Assembly: GCA_008729055.1 (NCBI GenBank)
Contig: SDUX01000004.1
Span: 558,001 to 622,000 of the forward strand
DNA length: 64,000 bases
Reading direction: 5' to 3'
Origin: Pyropia haitanensis
Lineage: Eukaryota; Rhodophyta; Bangiophyceae; Bangiales; Bangiaceae
Shown here: in pieces, positions 31,328 to 42,466 of the stretch
How positions within the stretch are numbered: position 1 is the first letter of the stretch
Layout: every line of letters begins with the position of its first letter
Program-made: the position numbers and the translations under genes
The notes under the pieces: generated by a model
Told to the model about the DNA's origin: nothing
The model's database searches: none
The model's input: only the letters and a program-made list of their open reading frames with translations

Positions 31328-32287
31328 TTACTTCATCTGGCGCTGAATCCATTGGTAGTAGTAGGCCACCCTAGAGCCAATGTTGGGCATCCCCTGCGGG
31401 CACCGCTCCCGTGGCGTCGCAATCCAGTAGGAAGAGATCGCGTACTGAATGTACTGATGCACCTTCACAAAGCGGCCCGTATGGTCGCGGACGTACTTCG
31501 CCTTGACGCGGAACATCGGGCCACCGACATCGCGGTCGCACAGCGCGCCGCTGCGGTTGGAGCCCCACAGGCACACCTGCGCGGCCTCGTTGATGGGTAG
31601 TCCGATCCGCTGACGACCCGGCACGCGGATGTGTTTGGTGATCTCGCGGCAGCGCCACCAGGGAGCCACTGGCTGGTAGCCGCGCTTGAGCTGGAGGCTC
31701 CCAGCTGACCGTGCCTTCTTGTCCGTTGCCCCGTAGCCCGTCAAGTAAAAGCCGTGCGGTTTGTCCCACTTCTTGTTGAGCGTGACGGGCGCCAACCGCC
31801 AGACGCGCACCTCCCACGGCTTGACCTTCTGGAGAGTGAGCACCGCAACGTCCGCCTCGTCTCCCACCGGGTTGTACTTGGGATGTTTGCGCACGGCCAG
31901 TACACGGGTCAAGGCGCCATCATAGAGGCGCGCCCCGCCGAGGCGCACCACGTCCCCAACATGCGGGTCGCAGCCGGCGCGCGTCAGCACGTGCGGGCGC
32001 TCGGACACGAGGGACCCGCCACAGTAAAAGCCGTTTCCGTCAGGGGTGAAGAGCTTGGCGATGAAGTGCACTCCCGTAGACGGATCAAAGTCGTCCACGC
32101 GGCGTCCGCCGACGATGCGGCCCCTGCGGCGGCCGGCCTTTCCCGTACCAGCGGGCTGTTTCGCCTTGAGCGGGTCAGTCCGGGAGCTGCTCACGGCAGC
32201 GTTCTGTCCCGCCGCGGGCGAGACCACAGCCGCGGCCGCAAGCAGCAAGCAAGCAACAATGATGGTGGAGCGGAGGGGGCGGGCCAT
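31328..32287 (-). CDS. Secreted trypsin-fold (S1) serine protease homologue lacking catalytic His and Ser
   Basis: 319 residues from the ATG at 32287. Residues 1-28 are a clear signal peptide ('STIIVACLLLAAAAVVS'). 'GRRRGRIVGGRRVDDF' (about 52-67) matches the activation site and new N-terminus of S1 proteases. 'YCGGSLVSERPHVLTRAGC' (88-106) aligns with the segment containing the catalytic histidine, but the canonical TAAHC is TRAGC, so Gly105 replaces His57. The catalytic Asp is kept (D146 in 'DEADVAVL'). The Ser195 motif GDSGGP reads 'RDVGGP', with Val254 replacing Ser. Cysteines and the 'LTGYGAT' turn are conserved, so the fold should be intact. The protein is predicted to be a secreted, non-proteolytic S1 homologue, perhaps a binding or regulatory protein. 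Confidence 0.85.
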   Translation of the reverse strand: MARPLRSTIIVACLLLAAAAVVSPAAGQNAAVSSSRTDPLKAKQPAGTGKAGRRRGRIVGGRRVDDFDPSTGVHFIAKLFTPDGNGFYCGGSLVSERPHVLTRAGCDPHVGDVVRLGGARLYDGALTRVLAVRKHPKYNPVGDEADVAVLTLQKVKPWEVRVWRLAPVTLNKKWDKPHGFYLTGYGATDKKARSAGSLQLKRGYQPVAPWWRCREITKHIRVPGRQRIGLPINEAAQVCLWGSNRSGALCDRDVGGPMFRVKAKYVRDHTGRFVKVHQYIQYAISSYWIATPRERCPQGMPNIGSRVAYYYQWIQRQMK

Positions 32288-34117
32288 GTTGATGAGCGCG
32301 TGCCGCCGGAAAGTCAACGGGGGGGGGGGTAAAGGGGGTGGTGGCGCACGCCAGACAGGCGAGCGCACAACGGCGGAAGGGCGCGGCAATGGTGACTCAG
32401 TTGGGGTGGAGAAGGGAGGTGGGGTGGCGACGGGTGCCGAGCGGGTTGTCGATGGAGCACAGCATTCGACTGGGGGCTCTCTTGTACGCAAAACCAGGGC
32501 CGGTAGGCCCCCAGGGCAGCGGCCTGCCGCCGGGCGCTTGCATCCCCGCACCCAGGAAACCTCTTCCCGCGCCGCTTCCACTCCCCACACCGCGCGCGGC
32601 AGTGTCGGCGGCCCGCGGCGGCGGAGACCGCCCTCGTGAGCGTCGGGGGGGGCGGACCTCTTGGGCGCACCCCCAGCGCGTCGCGCGCGCGTCCGCCATC
32701 GCCCCCCACCGTTTGGCACGGAGGGGCATCGAGAATGGAGAATCGGGACAGCAGGTGCGTCGACCGTCAGGGCGGCACGACCGCGGATTGTAGGTCCGCC
32801 GCCGCCGTCTACGTTGGAGTCCTGCTGGCCTCGCCGCCGAAGCAGCATGCGCGGCAACGGTGCATGGCTGGCGGGCAGCCGCGGCGGTCGATTACAACGG
32901 CCGCCCAAGCCTCCCGGCTTCTTCGTCCCTGGGCAGAAAATGCCCGGGGGGTCATGCGGCTCTCATTCCCCGCCTCGGTGACCGCCAGTGAAAGCGCGCG
33001 CGGCGACCGGCGGCTGCACGAGGCGTTGTTGCCCGTTCCCTCCCCAGCACGGTGCACTTCTTCAACCTCGCCTGTTGGGGGGAGACGGGGGAGGCGTGAG
33101 AGGCGAGGGAGGCGGGGGAGGTCGGTCAGCTGGCCGGCGTCCGCCTGCGCGTCGAGACAAAGAACACTGGGAGTCGCGCCAGTGAGTGGCAGATGCGCCC
33201 CAGCACCTCCCCCCTCCCCCCCAAGAAGCAAGCGCGGGCACACGGGCAGCGACCGCAACTCGTCTGCCGGCGGCGACCGACTGTCATGCGCGCCAGCGTA
33301 CCCGCCGCCGTGGCCAGACGGGTGGACCTCCCCCGGCAAAGCGTCAGCCCCCGCACGTGGATACTGTCATGCTGGCCACACGAATGACATTGATTTCGTC
33401 TGCCCCGAGTCCCGCCGAAAGCCAGACCGTGCCGGGCGAGACCCAACAGGGGCCCCGCCCGCGGCCCACCACTGGCCGCCGGCTGTGGCAGCCGCGCCCC
33501 ACGGGGCCGTGCCTCAGTGGATCGAGGAGGCCGACCCGCCAGTCGAGGAGGGAGGAGTGTCGAGGCGTAGAACCGCGGCGCCGCACGAAGACAAGGGGCG
33601 ACCGCGGGGAGACGCGGTCGTCACGCGCCTCTTCGGCGTGCTGCCGCTAGCCCCCCCCCCTGTCGGAGAGCCCGCAGCCCCAACGCGGCTGGACCACTGC
33701 GGCAACGAGGGCGAGAGCTCGAAGAGAGGCTGGCGGCAGAAACCCCCGTTTCAAAGCGCTCTTGGTCCTGGGGGGGAAAGTGCCCTCCAGCGTCCCAACA
33801 GATGCAACGAGCTCCCCTGGACGCTGCACCCCGAGGGACACCAGTGTCTAGCCAAACTAGCAAAGTCCCTGGGGGGCGCCGAAGCTGCAGCAAGAGGGAA
33901 AAAAGAGGTCCACCATCCAACTTGGATGGACGGTTGAAGCGGGCGACCAGGGCCACACCTGCGAGGCAGGCGGGTGCACTACCATCAGGATGGGCGCAGC
34001 ACAGCGACAAGTCCGAGCAACAGATGACTCAGACGGCAAACGGCATCCTCCCCACCCCCCCTCGACCTGTTACCACCCCTATTGTGCGCCTGCGAATGTC
34101 CGCGACCCCCCCCTTGG
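32288..34117. other. Intergenic region, no gene recognised
   Basis: Upstream region of the protease homologue and downstream region of the next minus-strand gene. Several medium frames exist on both strands (for example + 32636-33937, - 33621-34010) but none shows a domain, targeting signal or consistent composition. Confidence 0.5.
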
Positions 34118-35545
34118 TTACCGCCGCCGCTCCCGCCTGTACTTCTTGGACCGCAACAGCTTCTCGTCGCCCCCCCCTCCCCCCCCCCCCACGTAAGCGT
34201 CCACGTCGGGGGGCTCGAGCACACCGTCGCGCCCCCCGCCCCCGTCGCGTTCCCGCCCCGACCGCACGCGGCGGCCCGGCAAGTCGTGGCCGCCGCGGCC
34301 GCCTCCACCCCCTCCCCGGCCTGACGCCCAGAGCGCCTCCGAAGAGGTTTGGGTGCCGCCGCCGCCGCGCCCCCCACTCCCACGACCACCCGCGTCAGAC
34401 GCGGCGGCGCGGGCGGCCTTTGTGTCCCCGCCCGCGCCGCCCCACGCTTCCACGTCCCGCGGCCGCCCACCCCCCCCTCCCCCCCCATCGGCCGCCGCCG
34501 CAACCGACGCGGCCCACCAGGTATCCACGGTGGGGAGGTCCCCGACCCGCACCTGGTTGGCCACCGCCCCCACCAGCAGCAGCGCGTACGCGCCAAGGAG
34601 GATCCACGACGGGGTGCCATCCGCGCCGAGCAGCATCGGGTCCACCGTCACCGGCGGTGCGTCGGCCGCGCGTGGCGACGCGGCCGCCGCCGCGGCCGCC
34701 ACCGCAGTGGCCGTCTCGACCGCCCCGCCGAGGAGCAGCAGCGCGGTCAGCTCCGCGACGGACGCGGCGGCGAGCGCCGCGGCCACCCCCACCGCCGACC
34801 GGTGCGCGCGCGCCCAGCCGCCGGGTGGCGGCGGCGCGCCGCCCCAGCCCGCCTCCCACGGGCTGACCGCCAGCGGGAGCCCGACGAGCATGGACACGGC
34901 GCCGAGGCCGGCTGCCCACACCCCATGCCGGCGGCCGGCGGCCGACGCGGCCGACGCGCCGTCGCCGGCCAGCCACAGGAGGAGCGCCGCATTGAGCCGC
35001 GCCACCGCCGACGCAAACGTGCCGAGCGCAACGACGCCGTCACAGAGGGCCTGCCCCCGCGTCGGCCGGGGGGGGTGGCTGCTGGCCGAGAGAGGCCCGC
35101 CGGCAGTGCTGGAGGGAACGCCGCCCACGCCAGAGTACTCGGCAACGCGGTGGTGGGTGCGGCCGGTGGAGGGGACGAGCGGCGCCTCGCGGCCGCCCGT
35201 CCCGCCGGGGCTGTCCGGGTCACCCTCCCCTCCTCCCCTCCCGCCAGCGTCCCATCCCCCCCTGTCTGCTGCGGGCAGCTGCGAGTACGAGAGGGTGTGG
35301 GCGGCGAGCGTTGCGAGCACATCCCAGCCCGTCGACGCGAGCAAGCAAACGGCCGCGACGAGGGACAGGTTGGCGCCCCGCCCCGCCAGATGAGACAGTG
35401 ACGTCAGACCAGGCAGCGCGGACGCGATCAAAAACACCGACCCAGCAATATGGAGGGTGACCGACAGGAACTCAGCGAGCGAGTCGGACGCGGGCAGGCC
35501 GAGCGCGTAGTGGCGGAAGAGCCGGGCGCTGACCAGCTTGGCCAT
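34118..35545 (-). CDS. Multipass membrane protein of unknown family
   Basis: 475 residues from the ATG at 35545 ('MAKLVSARLFRHYALGLPAS'). About six hydrophobic helices: 26-47, 60-82, 168-193, 208-226, 250-275 and 312-331. A long polar Gly/Ser/Pro loop (90-165) separates helices 2 and 3, and a 140-residue Gly/Arg/Asp-rich hydrophilic tail ends in 'KLLRSKKYRRERRR', probably cytosolic. The helices are Ala/Gly/Leu-rich with few charges, one of them 'AGSVFLIASALPGL'. I recognise no transporter or channel signature. An in-frame extension upstream of the ATG is T/C-rich and looks like 5' UTR. Confidence 0.6.
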   Translation of the reverse strand: MAKLVSARLFRHYALGLPASDSLAEFLSVTLHIAGSVFLIASALPGLTSLSHLAGRGANLSLVAAVCLLASTGWDVLATLAAHTLSYSQLPAADRGGWDAGGRGGGEGDPDSPGGTGGREAPLVPSTGRTHHRVAEYSGVGGVPSSTAGGPLSASSHPPRPTRGQALCDGVVALGTFASAVARLNAALLLWLAGDGASAASAAGRRHGVWAAGLGAVSMLVGLPLAVSPWEAGWGGAPPPPGGWARAHRSAVGVAAALAAASVAELTALLLLGGAVETATAVAAAAAAASPRAADAPPVTVDPMLLGADGTPSWILLGAYALLLVGAVANQVRVGDLPTVDTWWAASVAAAADGGGGGGGRPRDVEAWGGAGGDTKAARAAASDAGGRGSGGRGGGGTQTSSEALWASGRGGGGGGRGGHDLPGRRVRSGRERDGGGGRDGVLEPPDVDAYVGGGGGGGDEKLLRSKKYRRERRR

Positions 35546-37042
35546 GGTCGACGCGTGGAGTGGCTGCAGCGGGCGGGGCGTACGTGCAGCAGCGGCCAGC
35601 AGCGACCAAAAAACGGAGAGGGAAAAGAGGGAACCACAGGATGAGGAACGCCCGTGAGAGAAAAAAGAAAACAGAATAAAAAGAACACGAGAGAAGGATG
35701 ATGAGGGGATGTGAGGTGGGCGAGGGGTGGGAGGGGGAGGGGAAGGAGTGGACGACGTCGTCGACGTCTCGTTGGCCACGCCACGGCTGCTCGTCTGGCG
35801 ACCACCACCACCCCAGGGGCACGGGCCAACCGCCGATGCGTCGGGCGTGGATGCTCACGGCCACGCCGGCGGCGGCTGCGGAAGCAAGGACGGCGGTAGC
35901 ACGAGGCTCGCCGGCGGTGGGGCCGCACGCTTCCAAGCCCCCACCCTACGCCTCGTCCCCCCCTCCCCCCCTCCCCCCACCAGCCCCGTCCGGCTCACAG
36001 CGCGACCCCTACCCCCGCCGCCGCTGGCACGGCACGGCGTGCACCCGCCGGATGGCCGAGCCGGCCGCGGCGCTGCGGGTGTACCGACAGCGGCGGCCGG
36101 CGTCGTCGTCACCCCGCTCTCCCCTCTCTGCCCTCGTCCACCATGCAGCAGCAACCCCCGCCCGACCGTGCGCACCGACAGCGGAGGCGGCGGAGGCAGC
36201 GGCTCGCGGGCGACAGCGAGCGGTGAGCGGCCGCGGACCGGCGCGGCATGCCGCCGTCGGCCCGCGTGCCTCGGTGGCCACCGCCGCGCAGCAGCGTTGG
36301 CTGACTGGCGGCCGCCGCATGGGAAGACTGGCTACAGCCACACCGACGCCGGCCAAACCCCCCCACCCCCCCCACCCGCAGGTGGGCTGATCCCCCAGCT
36401 ATGGCGCGCCGAGGCTCCCTCGCTGCGGCCAAGCGCAGTGGATGCGGATCCAACGCATCGGGCGTGGCTCGAACGGGTGCGGCCGACAGTACTTATCTTG
36501 ACGATGCAAGCAGCAGGCGAGCTCGAGTACTCACTTGGCCTGGGACAATGACCAGCAATGCGTATGTACAGCACGACTCGCGAAAACTTGGGTTTCGCGT
36601 GAATACTGGCCACGTGGCTCGCTTTCACTGATGGCCAATCAGAGAGGCGCTTGCTCACATCGAGGAACACCGCTGCCCGGCACCGAGCGCGCTGGCTGGC
36701 ACAGCCGTGCGGGGGCGTGGGGGGGGCCTTGTCACCTGTGCGTGCGGTGCCCAAAAGGGTGGCGCTCGCTCGCTGCGTCTGGTGCACTGTGCCTGCTGCG
36801 CGGCTCAAGGTGCGTCCTCCAACTTTTCCCACCACCCGCACCCGATTGCCATCCTCCCTCCACCCCCTTGCTGTCTTCACCTCTCACCCTTGGGTGGCCC
36901 TTTGCCTAGGCGTTAGACACCTGTCGTCCCTTTGGCCTTTTGGGTGTGTAGCGTTTGGACGCGCCCGGCCGACGAGGGCGGGCACACCCGGGCGCCGCTC
37001 TCTGCGCAGTCACACCAGCGCGGCCGCGTCACCGGCGCCGTC
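35546..37042. other. Intergenic region between divergent genes, no gene recognised
   Basis: Contains the upstream regions of the membrane-protein gene (-) and CHMP1 (+). Open frames on both strands are short or biased. The last 200 bp before 37043 are C/T-rich, typical of leaders in this genome. Confidence 0.5.
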
Positions 37043-37983
37043 ATGGGCCTGTTTAAGAAAAAGGCGCCGCCGCCGCCGCCGCCGCGGCCGTCGGGGCCGC
37101 CGCCACCAAGCATGGAAGGTACGTGGCAGCTGCTGGTCATTGAGGCTGCAGCGGTTGGCGTCGTGTGGTTCCCGCGTGAGTGTGCAGCGTGAGCCTACGT
37201 CTAGTGACTGACAGGCCTTGGCTTCTTCTGTCTTTGGTACGCTTGTTTTCTTTGCCTTCCCCACTGTGGGCTTCCGTTGTCCCCGGCCGCTTGTGTGGTG
37301 TGCCTTTCCCACCGGCTACGTTCCTGCGCTTTGTGGTGTTGGTGATGTGCGCCTCTGCAGACACGATTTTCAACATGAAGTTTACGGCCAAGTCGCTGGG
37401 CCGCCTCGCCACCAAGTCCAACGCCAACATTGCGGTGGAGAAGAAGCGCCTGAAGACGGCGTTGGAGAAAGGCAACACAGACGGCGCGCGCATCTATGCG
37501 GAGAACGCCATCCGCGCGCACCACACGTCCCTCAATTACCTGCGCCTGCAGTCGCGGCTCGAGGCGGTGTCGTCCAAGCTCGAGGGCCACCAACAAATGT
37601 CGGCGGTGACGGCCGACATGTCTGGGGTGACGGCCAGCCTGGGCGCGGCGCTCGCGAGCATGGACGTCAACTCCATTGCGCGCACGATGGACACGTTTGA
37701 GAAGCAGTTTGAGGACCTAGACCTGTCGGCCAAGTTTGTCGAGGGCAGCATTGGCGAGAGCACCGCCCTCTCCACGCCCGCCGCCGAGGTGGACGGGCTG
37801 CTGGAGCAGGTGGCGGCGGAGCACGGGCTCAAGGTCGCGGACGAGCTCAGCCAGCCGCTGGTGCCTCGGTACGGCGTCGGCGCGGCGTCCAGCGTGGGGG
37901 AAGCGTCGAGCGCGGCGGCGGGCGCGGACCTGGAGGCGCGGTTTGCGGCGCTGGCGGGGGGCGGGAGGCCAGGGGGAATGTGA
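37043..37983 (+). CDS. CHMP1/Vps46 (Did2) ESCRT-III-associated protein, two exons
   Basis: Exon 1 is 37043-37118, the intron 37119-37360 (GT..AG, donor 'gtacgt', acceptor 'ctctgcag'), exon 2 37361-37983; 232 residues. The splice joins 'SMEG' to make 'MEDTIFNMKFTAKSLGRL', the canonical CHMP1 N-terminus. Then follow the conserved 'DGARIYAENAIRAHHTSLNY' and 'LRLQSRLEAVSSKLE', the helices around 'ALASMDVNSIARTMDTFEKQ', and a C-terminal MIT-interacting motif 'LEARFAAL' that recruits Vps4 and related proteins. It acts in late ESCRT-III disassembly at multivesicular bodies and in cytokinesis. Unusually, 23 residues precede the canonical start: 'MGLFKKK' followed by a Pro-rich run. 'MGLF' resembles the start of other ESCRT-III subunits and could be N-myristoylated. 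Translation could also begin at the second ATG (37112). Confidence 0.92.
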
Positions 37984-39228
37984 CGGGGTAAGGGAGGGGG
38001 GTTGGGGGGGGCAGTGGTGGGGATAGACCACACGGACAGGCGTCACCGTGTGTATGTTTTGTTGCGTGTATGAATGTGCAGGTCAGCATGGACGTTGTAC
38101 CCACTGGGTGTGCCGCCCGTCCTGTTCCTTGCCCAGCCACGTTCTGGCATTGGACGGTCACGCGGTGACAATGGCGCGCGCTGTGTAGGAGACGCTGGTG
38201 ATAGCCGCGCGACACGGAACGAAACAGTACCGGAAAGGGAGCGGTGGTGGCGCGAGCATTGATGGCACCGCTGGTCACGGATACGCGTGGTGTTTCTTCT
38301 ACTTTTTGTCTTCGCCGGGGATGAGAGCCGTGCGAAGTCACCAACCAGCTGGCCGAGTGCGCATCGTGACCTGTGGACTTGTCGACGGGCGGCCACCGCC
38401 GACCACCGCGACGGGGACACGACCACCCCAAGAAGAGTGTTCAGACGAGGGCTGGCCGCGAATCGACAGCTTTCATGCACCCCCTCTGGAGGGCCCGTGA
38501 GAGCCTACACCAGCTCGAATTGTACAGTGCCGCAGCACAACGGTGGCTGCGTGAGGGACAAGACGAGCTGCGCGCTGACCAGACCGCACGTCCGTGCTCA
38601 CCTGCCCATGCACACGGGCATACGAGACGTTGGTGCAAGCCGCGTGACGCAAACCAAAACAGCACCCGTGGACAGCGCGCGGCGGTGGCAAGGGCGCTGA
38701 GGACACCGCGGAACATGGGGTGGGGACGGCGCGTTCATGTTTTTCCTTCATTTTATTCTTCGTGGGGGTTGAGAGCCGTGCGGAGGCACCGCCCCCGGCT
38801 TGCAGCGCACACATCCATTGACGCCCGTGAACCTGCCGCCGGCCACGCAAGCGCCCGGCCGCGGCACGCACGGCAGCAAAGGGGGATGACAACAGCAAGG
38901 CGGTGACACAGCCCCGGCGTGGCAACGGTGCGAGACGTGGCCGCACGCCAGGCCAGGCGCGCTCCATCCGCACACAGCCCGCGCCCACCCCCAGCCGCAG
39001 CGGTTGCCGTGATGCACACAGGGGGGTCACGCGCACGGGCGGCGACCGTCGCCGCGGTGACGCCCCACCGCCCGCGACCACCGCTCTCCTCGTCAGCCGG
39101 CTCCACCGCTGGGCCCCTCCCCCACCCGCACACCCGCGCCGTGTCCACCACACCCGACAGGGGGCACGCCCTCCCTCGTGGGCGGCTTTGCGCGGCGCCC
39201 CCCCCCCCCACCCCCCGCCAACAAAACC
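37984..39228. other. Intergenic region with a diverged tandem duplication
   Basis: No gene seen. Two related stretches, 38189-38342 and 38624-38790, share blocks such as 'gagacg.tggtg.aagccgcg' and 'gagagccgtgcg', separated by less similar sequence, as expected from an old duplication of about 440 bp. Convergent 3' ends of CHMP1 (+) and the GT2 gene (-) flank the region. Confidence 0.45.
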
Positions 39229-40904
39229 TCACGCCACTGACAGCGTTTCGGCGGTGGAGCCCGACACGGCGGTGGAGCCCGACACGCTGGACAGGTCGCT
39301 CGACACCGCCTTGCTGCCGTCCGCCTCCTTCCGCTTGGTCACCCGCCAGTTCTTCATGCCCGCCAGGTTCCGCCCGTGCGCGAGCACCGACGTGAGGAAC
39401 TTGGCCGTCTCGTAGACGGGGCTCAGCGCCGCGTACAGCACATAGTGCCACCAGCGGAGGTCGGGGTGGCGGTAGCCGCGGCTGAGCTTGTACGCCATCC
39501 CCACGTTGAGCCACGGGATGACCAGCACCTGCGCCGCGAAGAAGAGGAGCGGCTTGTTGATGCACGTCAGCCCGCCGCAGCGGATGAGGGAGGCGACGCC
39601 CGCCAGCAGCGCCTGGTGCGAGATGTACACCGCGGTGACCTCCCGCCACGGCAGCAGCATAAACACGCCAATGCGCGAGAGCAGCGTAAAGTACGGGTTG
39701 TTGGCAAAGATGGCCATGGTGTGGCCCTCGGTCACCTCCCCCCAGCCCTGCGCCCACCGCAGGCGCTGACGGAAGAGGTCGTACAGCGTCGGTGGGGCCT
39801 CCTCGTACGAGCGCAAGCTCGGGTCAAACTCGATCAGGTACCCCGCCCGGAGCGCCCGGAAGGACGAGTCAATGTCCTCGGTGAGGCGCGTCTCGTCCAT
39901 CCCAATCTGGGAGAGCACCTCAAAGCGCCAGTACCCGTTGGAGCCTCCAAACAGCCCCCAGCCGCGTAGGAGCTGGCCGCCATTCCAAAACACTGCGCCA
40001 TGCAATCAAAACACAGCAGCGGAGGTTATCACCGCGGTCGCCTTCGCACGTCAGTACTCAAGCTACTTGCCACCTACGGTGTGCTCCTCCCCTACCCCCA
40101 CAGGAACCGTCAGCAAGAGAGCATCCCATCGGCCCACCCAAGCCCAGAAGCCGCGGCCCTCGCCGGCAATGCGCACGTACCCGTGTAGATGATGTCGTAC
40201 TCGAGGGCAATCAGCGGGTAGCCTTGATGGATGATGGCCCGCCCTTGGAGCACGTCCGCACCCGACGACTCGAGCCGGCCGGCGGCGAGCGTAAACACGT
40301 CTGGCGCGGGCTGGTGGTCCGCGTCGTACAGGGCCACCATCTCGGGCGGCGGCTGCATGCGGCGCATGTAGTCCAGCGCGTAGTTGATGTTCTCCGCCTT
40401 GGACCGCGACGCCTTGTTCTCCACCTCCACCACCCGCACCGGCGCGTCGGGCCCGAGGGCGGCGTTGAAGCCCGCGACGATGCCCGCCAGCCGCTGCACC
40501 TGGTGCGGCTTGCCGCCATTGTGGTCGATGAGGACGGTGAGCATCGTGTGCTCGGTCGGGCGGTCCGCGTCAATCATGCGCTGGATAGTGTCGGAGAGGA
40601 TGTCAATCTCGTTGGGCAGGTACGCCGACACCATCGCGACGATGTGGCGGGTGCCAAAGTCGACCGGCCCGGCCTTGGAGCGCTCAATGTAGCGGTCCCA
40701 AAAGGGCGCGAGCACCAGCTCGGCAAAGATGGCCACGTTGGTGATGCTAATCGACACGATGCTGACCCAGTAGACGACATTGACGACCGACAGGGGGAGG
40801 GCAAAGTAAAAGAGCGCGGCGGGCGCGGCGACGACGAGGACCACCCAGACGAGGGAACAGGCGCCGCGGAGCGTCCGCTCCTGCTGCTGCGACAGCAGCC
40901 GCAT
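39229..40904 (-). CDS. Processive family 2 glycosyltransferase (cellulose/mannan synthase-like), two exons
   Basis: Exon 1 is 40904-40181, the intron 40180-39993 (donor 'gtacgt', acceptor 'gcgcag'), exon 2 39992-39229; 495 residues. Two N-terminal helices (14-38, 40-66) precede a cytosolic GT-A domain with the GT2 signature: D127 in 'LIDHN', 'SKAENINYALDYM', the DxD-type D194/D196 in 'LYDADHQPAPD', 'GGSNGYWRFEVL', the acceptor-site T279-E280-D281, and Q317xxRW321 ('QRLRWAQGW'). Helices follow at about 347-375, 388-405 and 425-445. All residues needed for inverting, processive beta-glycan synthesis are present. The product is uncertain: mannan, xylan, cellulose or a related polymer are all possible. 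Sequence upstream of residue 1 in frame is low complexity, so the ATG at 40904 is chosen. Confidence 0.85.
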
Positions 40905-41717
40905 CGTGCCGGCGGGGGAGAGACACGCCGCGGCGGCGCCAACGGCGGCGGCCGCCGCCAAGACCCGCCGCCGCAACCGCCCACGGCCGCCCCGTCTGGC
41001 GGCACGCGGTGGCACGCGGCCCGCCCGCCCGCCAGCCGCCGTCGACCGCCCCGCTCCGCCGCGGCGGCGGGCCCCGCGGGCGCCGTCCACGCCAGGCCGC
41101 CACGCGGGCGGCGGGTGCCGTCTCTGCACCCCCCCCCCCCCCCCCGCCGCCCCAAATCGCAACGACCCGCACCCGCCACGCGGCGGCGGCGTCCCCCCGA
41201 CCCCCGCTCACCGTGCGCCCGCTCACCGCTCGTACCAGGCGCGGGCGGGGAAGGGGAGGGGGGCGGCCGCCGCGGACGGCACGCGGGCGGCGGGCGGCGG
41301 GCGGCGGGCGGCGTGGGCGGGTCGGGTCGGGCCGGGTCGGGTCGGGTCGGGTCGGGTCGAGTCGGGTCGGGTCGGGTCGGGTCGGCCGCCGCCGCCGCGG
41401 GTGTGCGCCGCGCTCCCCCCGCCACCACCCAACCGCCGGCCCGCCAACGCGCGGCCGCCACCGCCCACCGCGGCACCCGCCGCGTGGCCCGCTGTTAACG
41501 CGGCCGCCGCGGGGCAGCCGCGGCGGCGCCGCCACTACCGCGGCGCGCGCGGCCGGCCACGCTGCCGGCGGCGGGCGCCGCCCGCGGCGCGCACACCGAC
41601 CCCGCCGCCCGCCGCGGGCGGGCGTAGCGCGCCACGCCACGAGCGAGCAGCAGCCGTCAGCGCCCCGCCTCCCCCACCCCCCGCCACCGCCACCGCCACC
41701 GCCACCGCCGCCACCAC

Positions 41718-41771
<54 letters not shown>

Positions 41772-42435
41772 GGTCCGCGCCGCCAGCCACCGTGGCCGCA
41801 CCGGCAAACCGCGGGGCCGCGCCGCGGGGACGCCCGCCGCGCGGCGGCGGCGCGCCGCACCCCCCCCCCGCGCCATGGCCGCCGCGGCCGCCCACCGCCG
41901 CGCCCGCGCGGCGCGGCCGCCGCGCACCGCGCGGCGGCGGGCACGACCGCCGGCGGGGGCGCCAGCGTGCCCGACGGGCGGGCGGGCGTGGCGAGCGGCG
42001 CCCGTTGGCACGGGCTCCCCCCCCCCCCCCCCGCCTCCCCCCCCGCCCCACCCCCCACCCCCCCCAACCGCCCACCTGCACAGATCCACGCGGGGGACCC
42101 CCACCCGCCGCGCGGCCACCACCGCCGCGGGCCCCGCGGCGCGCACGGCGGCGCGGCGCGCGCACCGGCGGCCGCGGCCGGCCGGCCGGCCGGCCGACCG
42201 GCGGGCCGACTGGCGGCAGCGGCGGCGGCGGCGGGGGCGCCCACCCCCCCACCCCACCGCCGCCGCCACGCACCGCCGCGGCGCGCCGGCGGGTGGCCGC
42301 CACCACCGGCCGCCGCCGCCGCCGCCGCCGCGGGCGGCCGCGCCGCGCCGCGACGGGGCAAAAACACCCGGCGCGGGAGGGGAGGAGCCACGGGGGGGGG
42401 GAGGGGGGTGCCGCCGCCGCCGCCACTGCCGCCGC

Positions 42436-42466
<31 letters not shown>

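Noticed and set aside
38286..38800. Duplicated block downstream of CHMP1 as a pair of paralogous genes
   Set aside because: Shared blocks are short, frames are not conserved between copies and no domain is visible.
41318..41385. GGGTC repeat as a telomere tract
   Set aside because: Too short, internal to the window, flanked by unrelated GC sequence and followed by genes on both sides.
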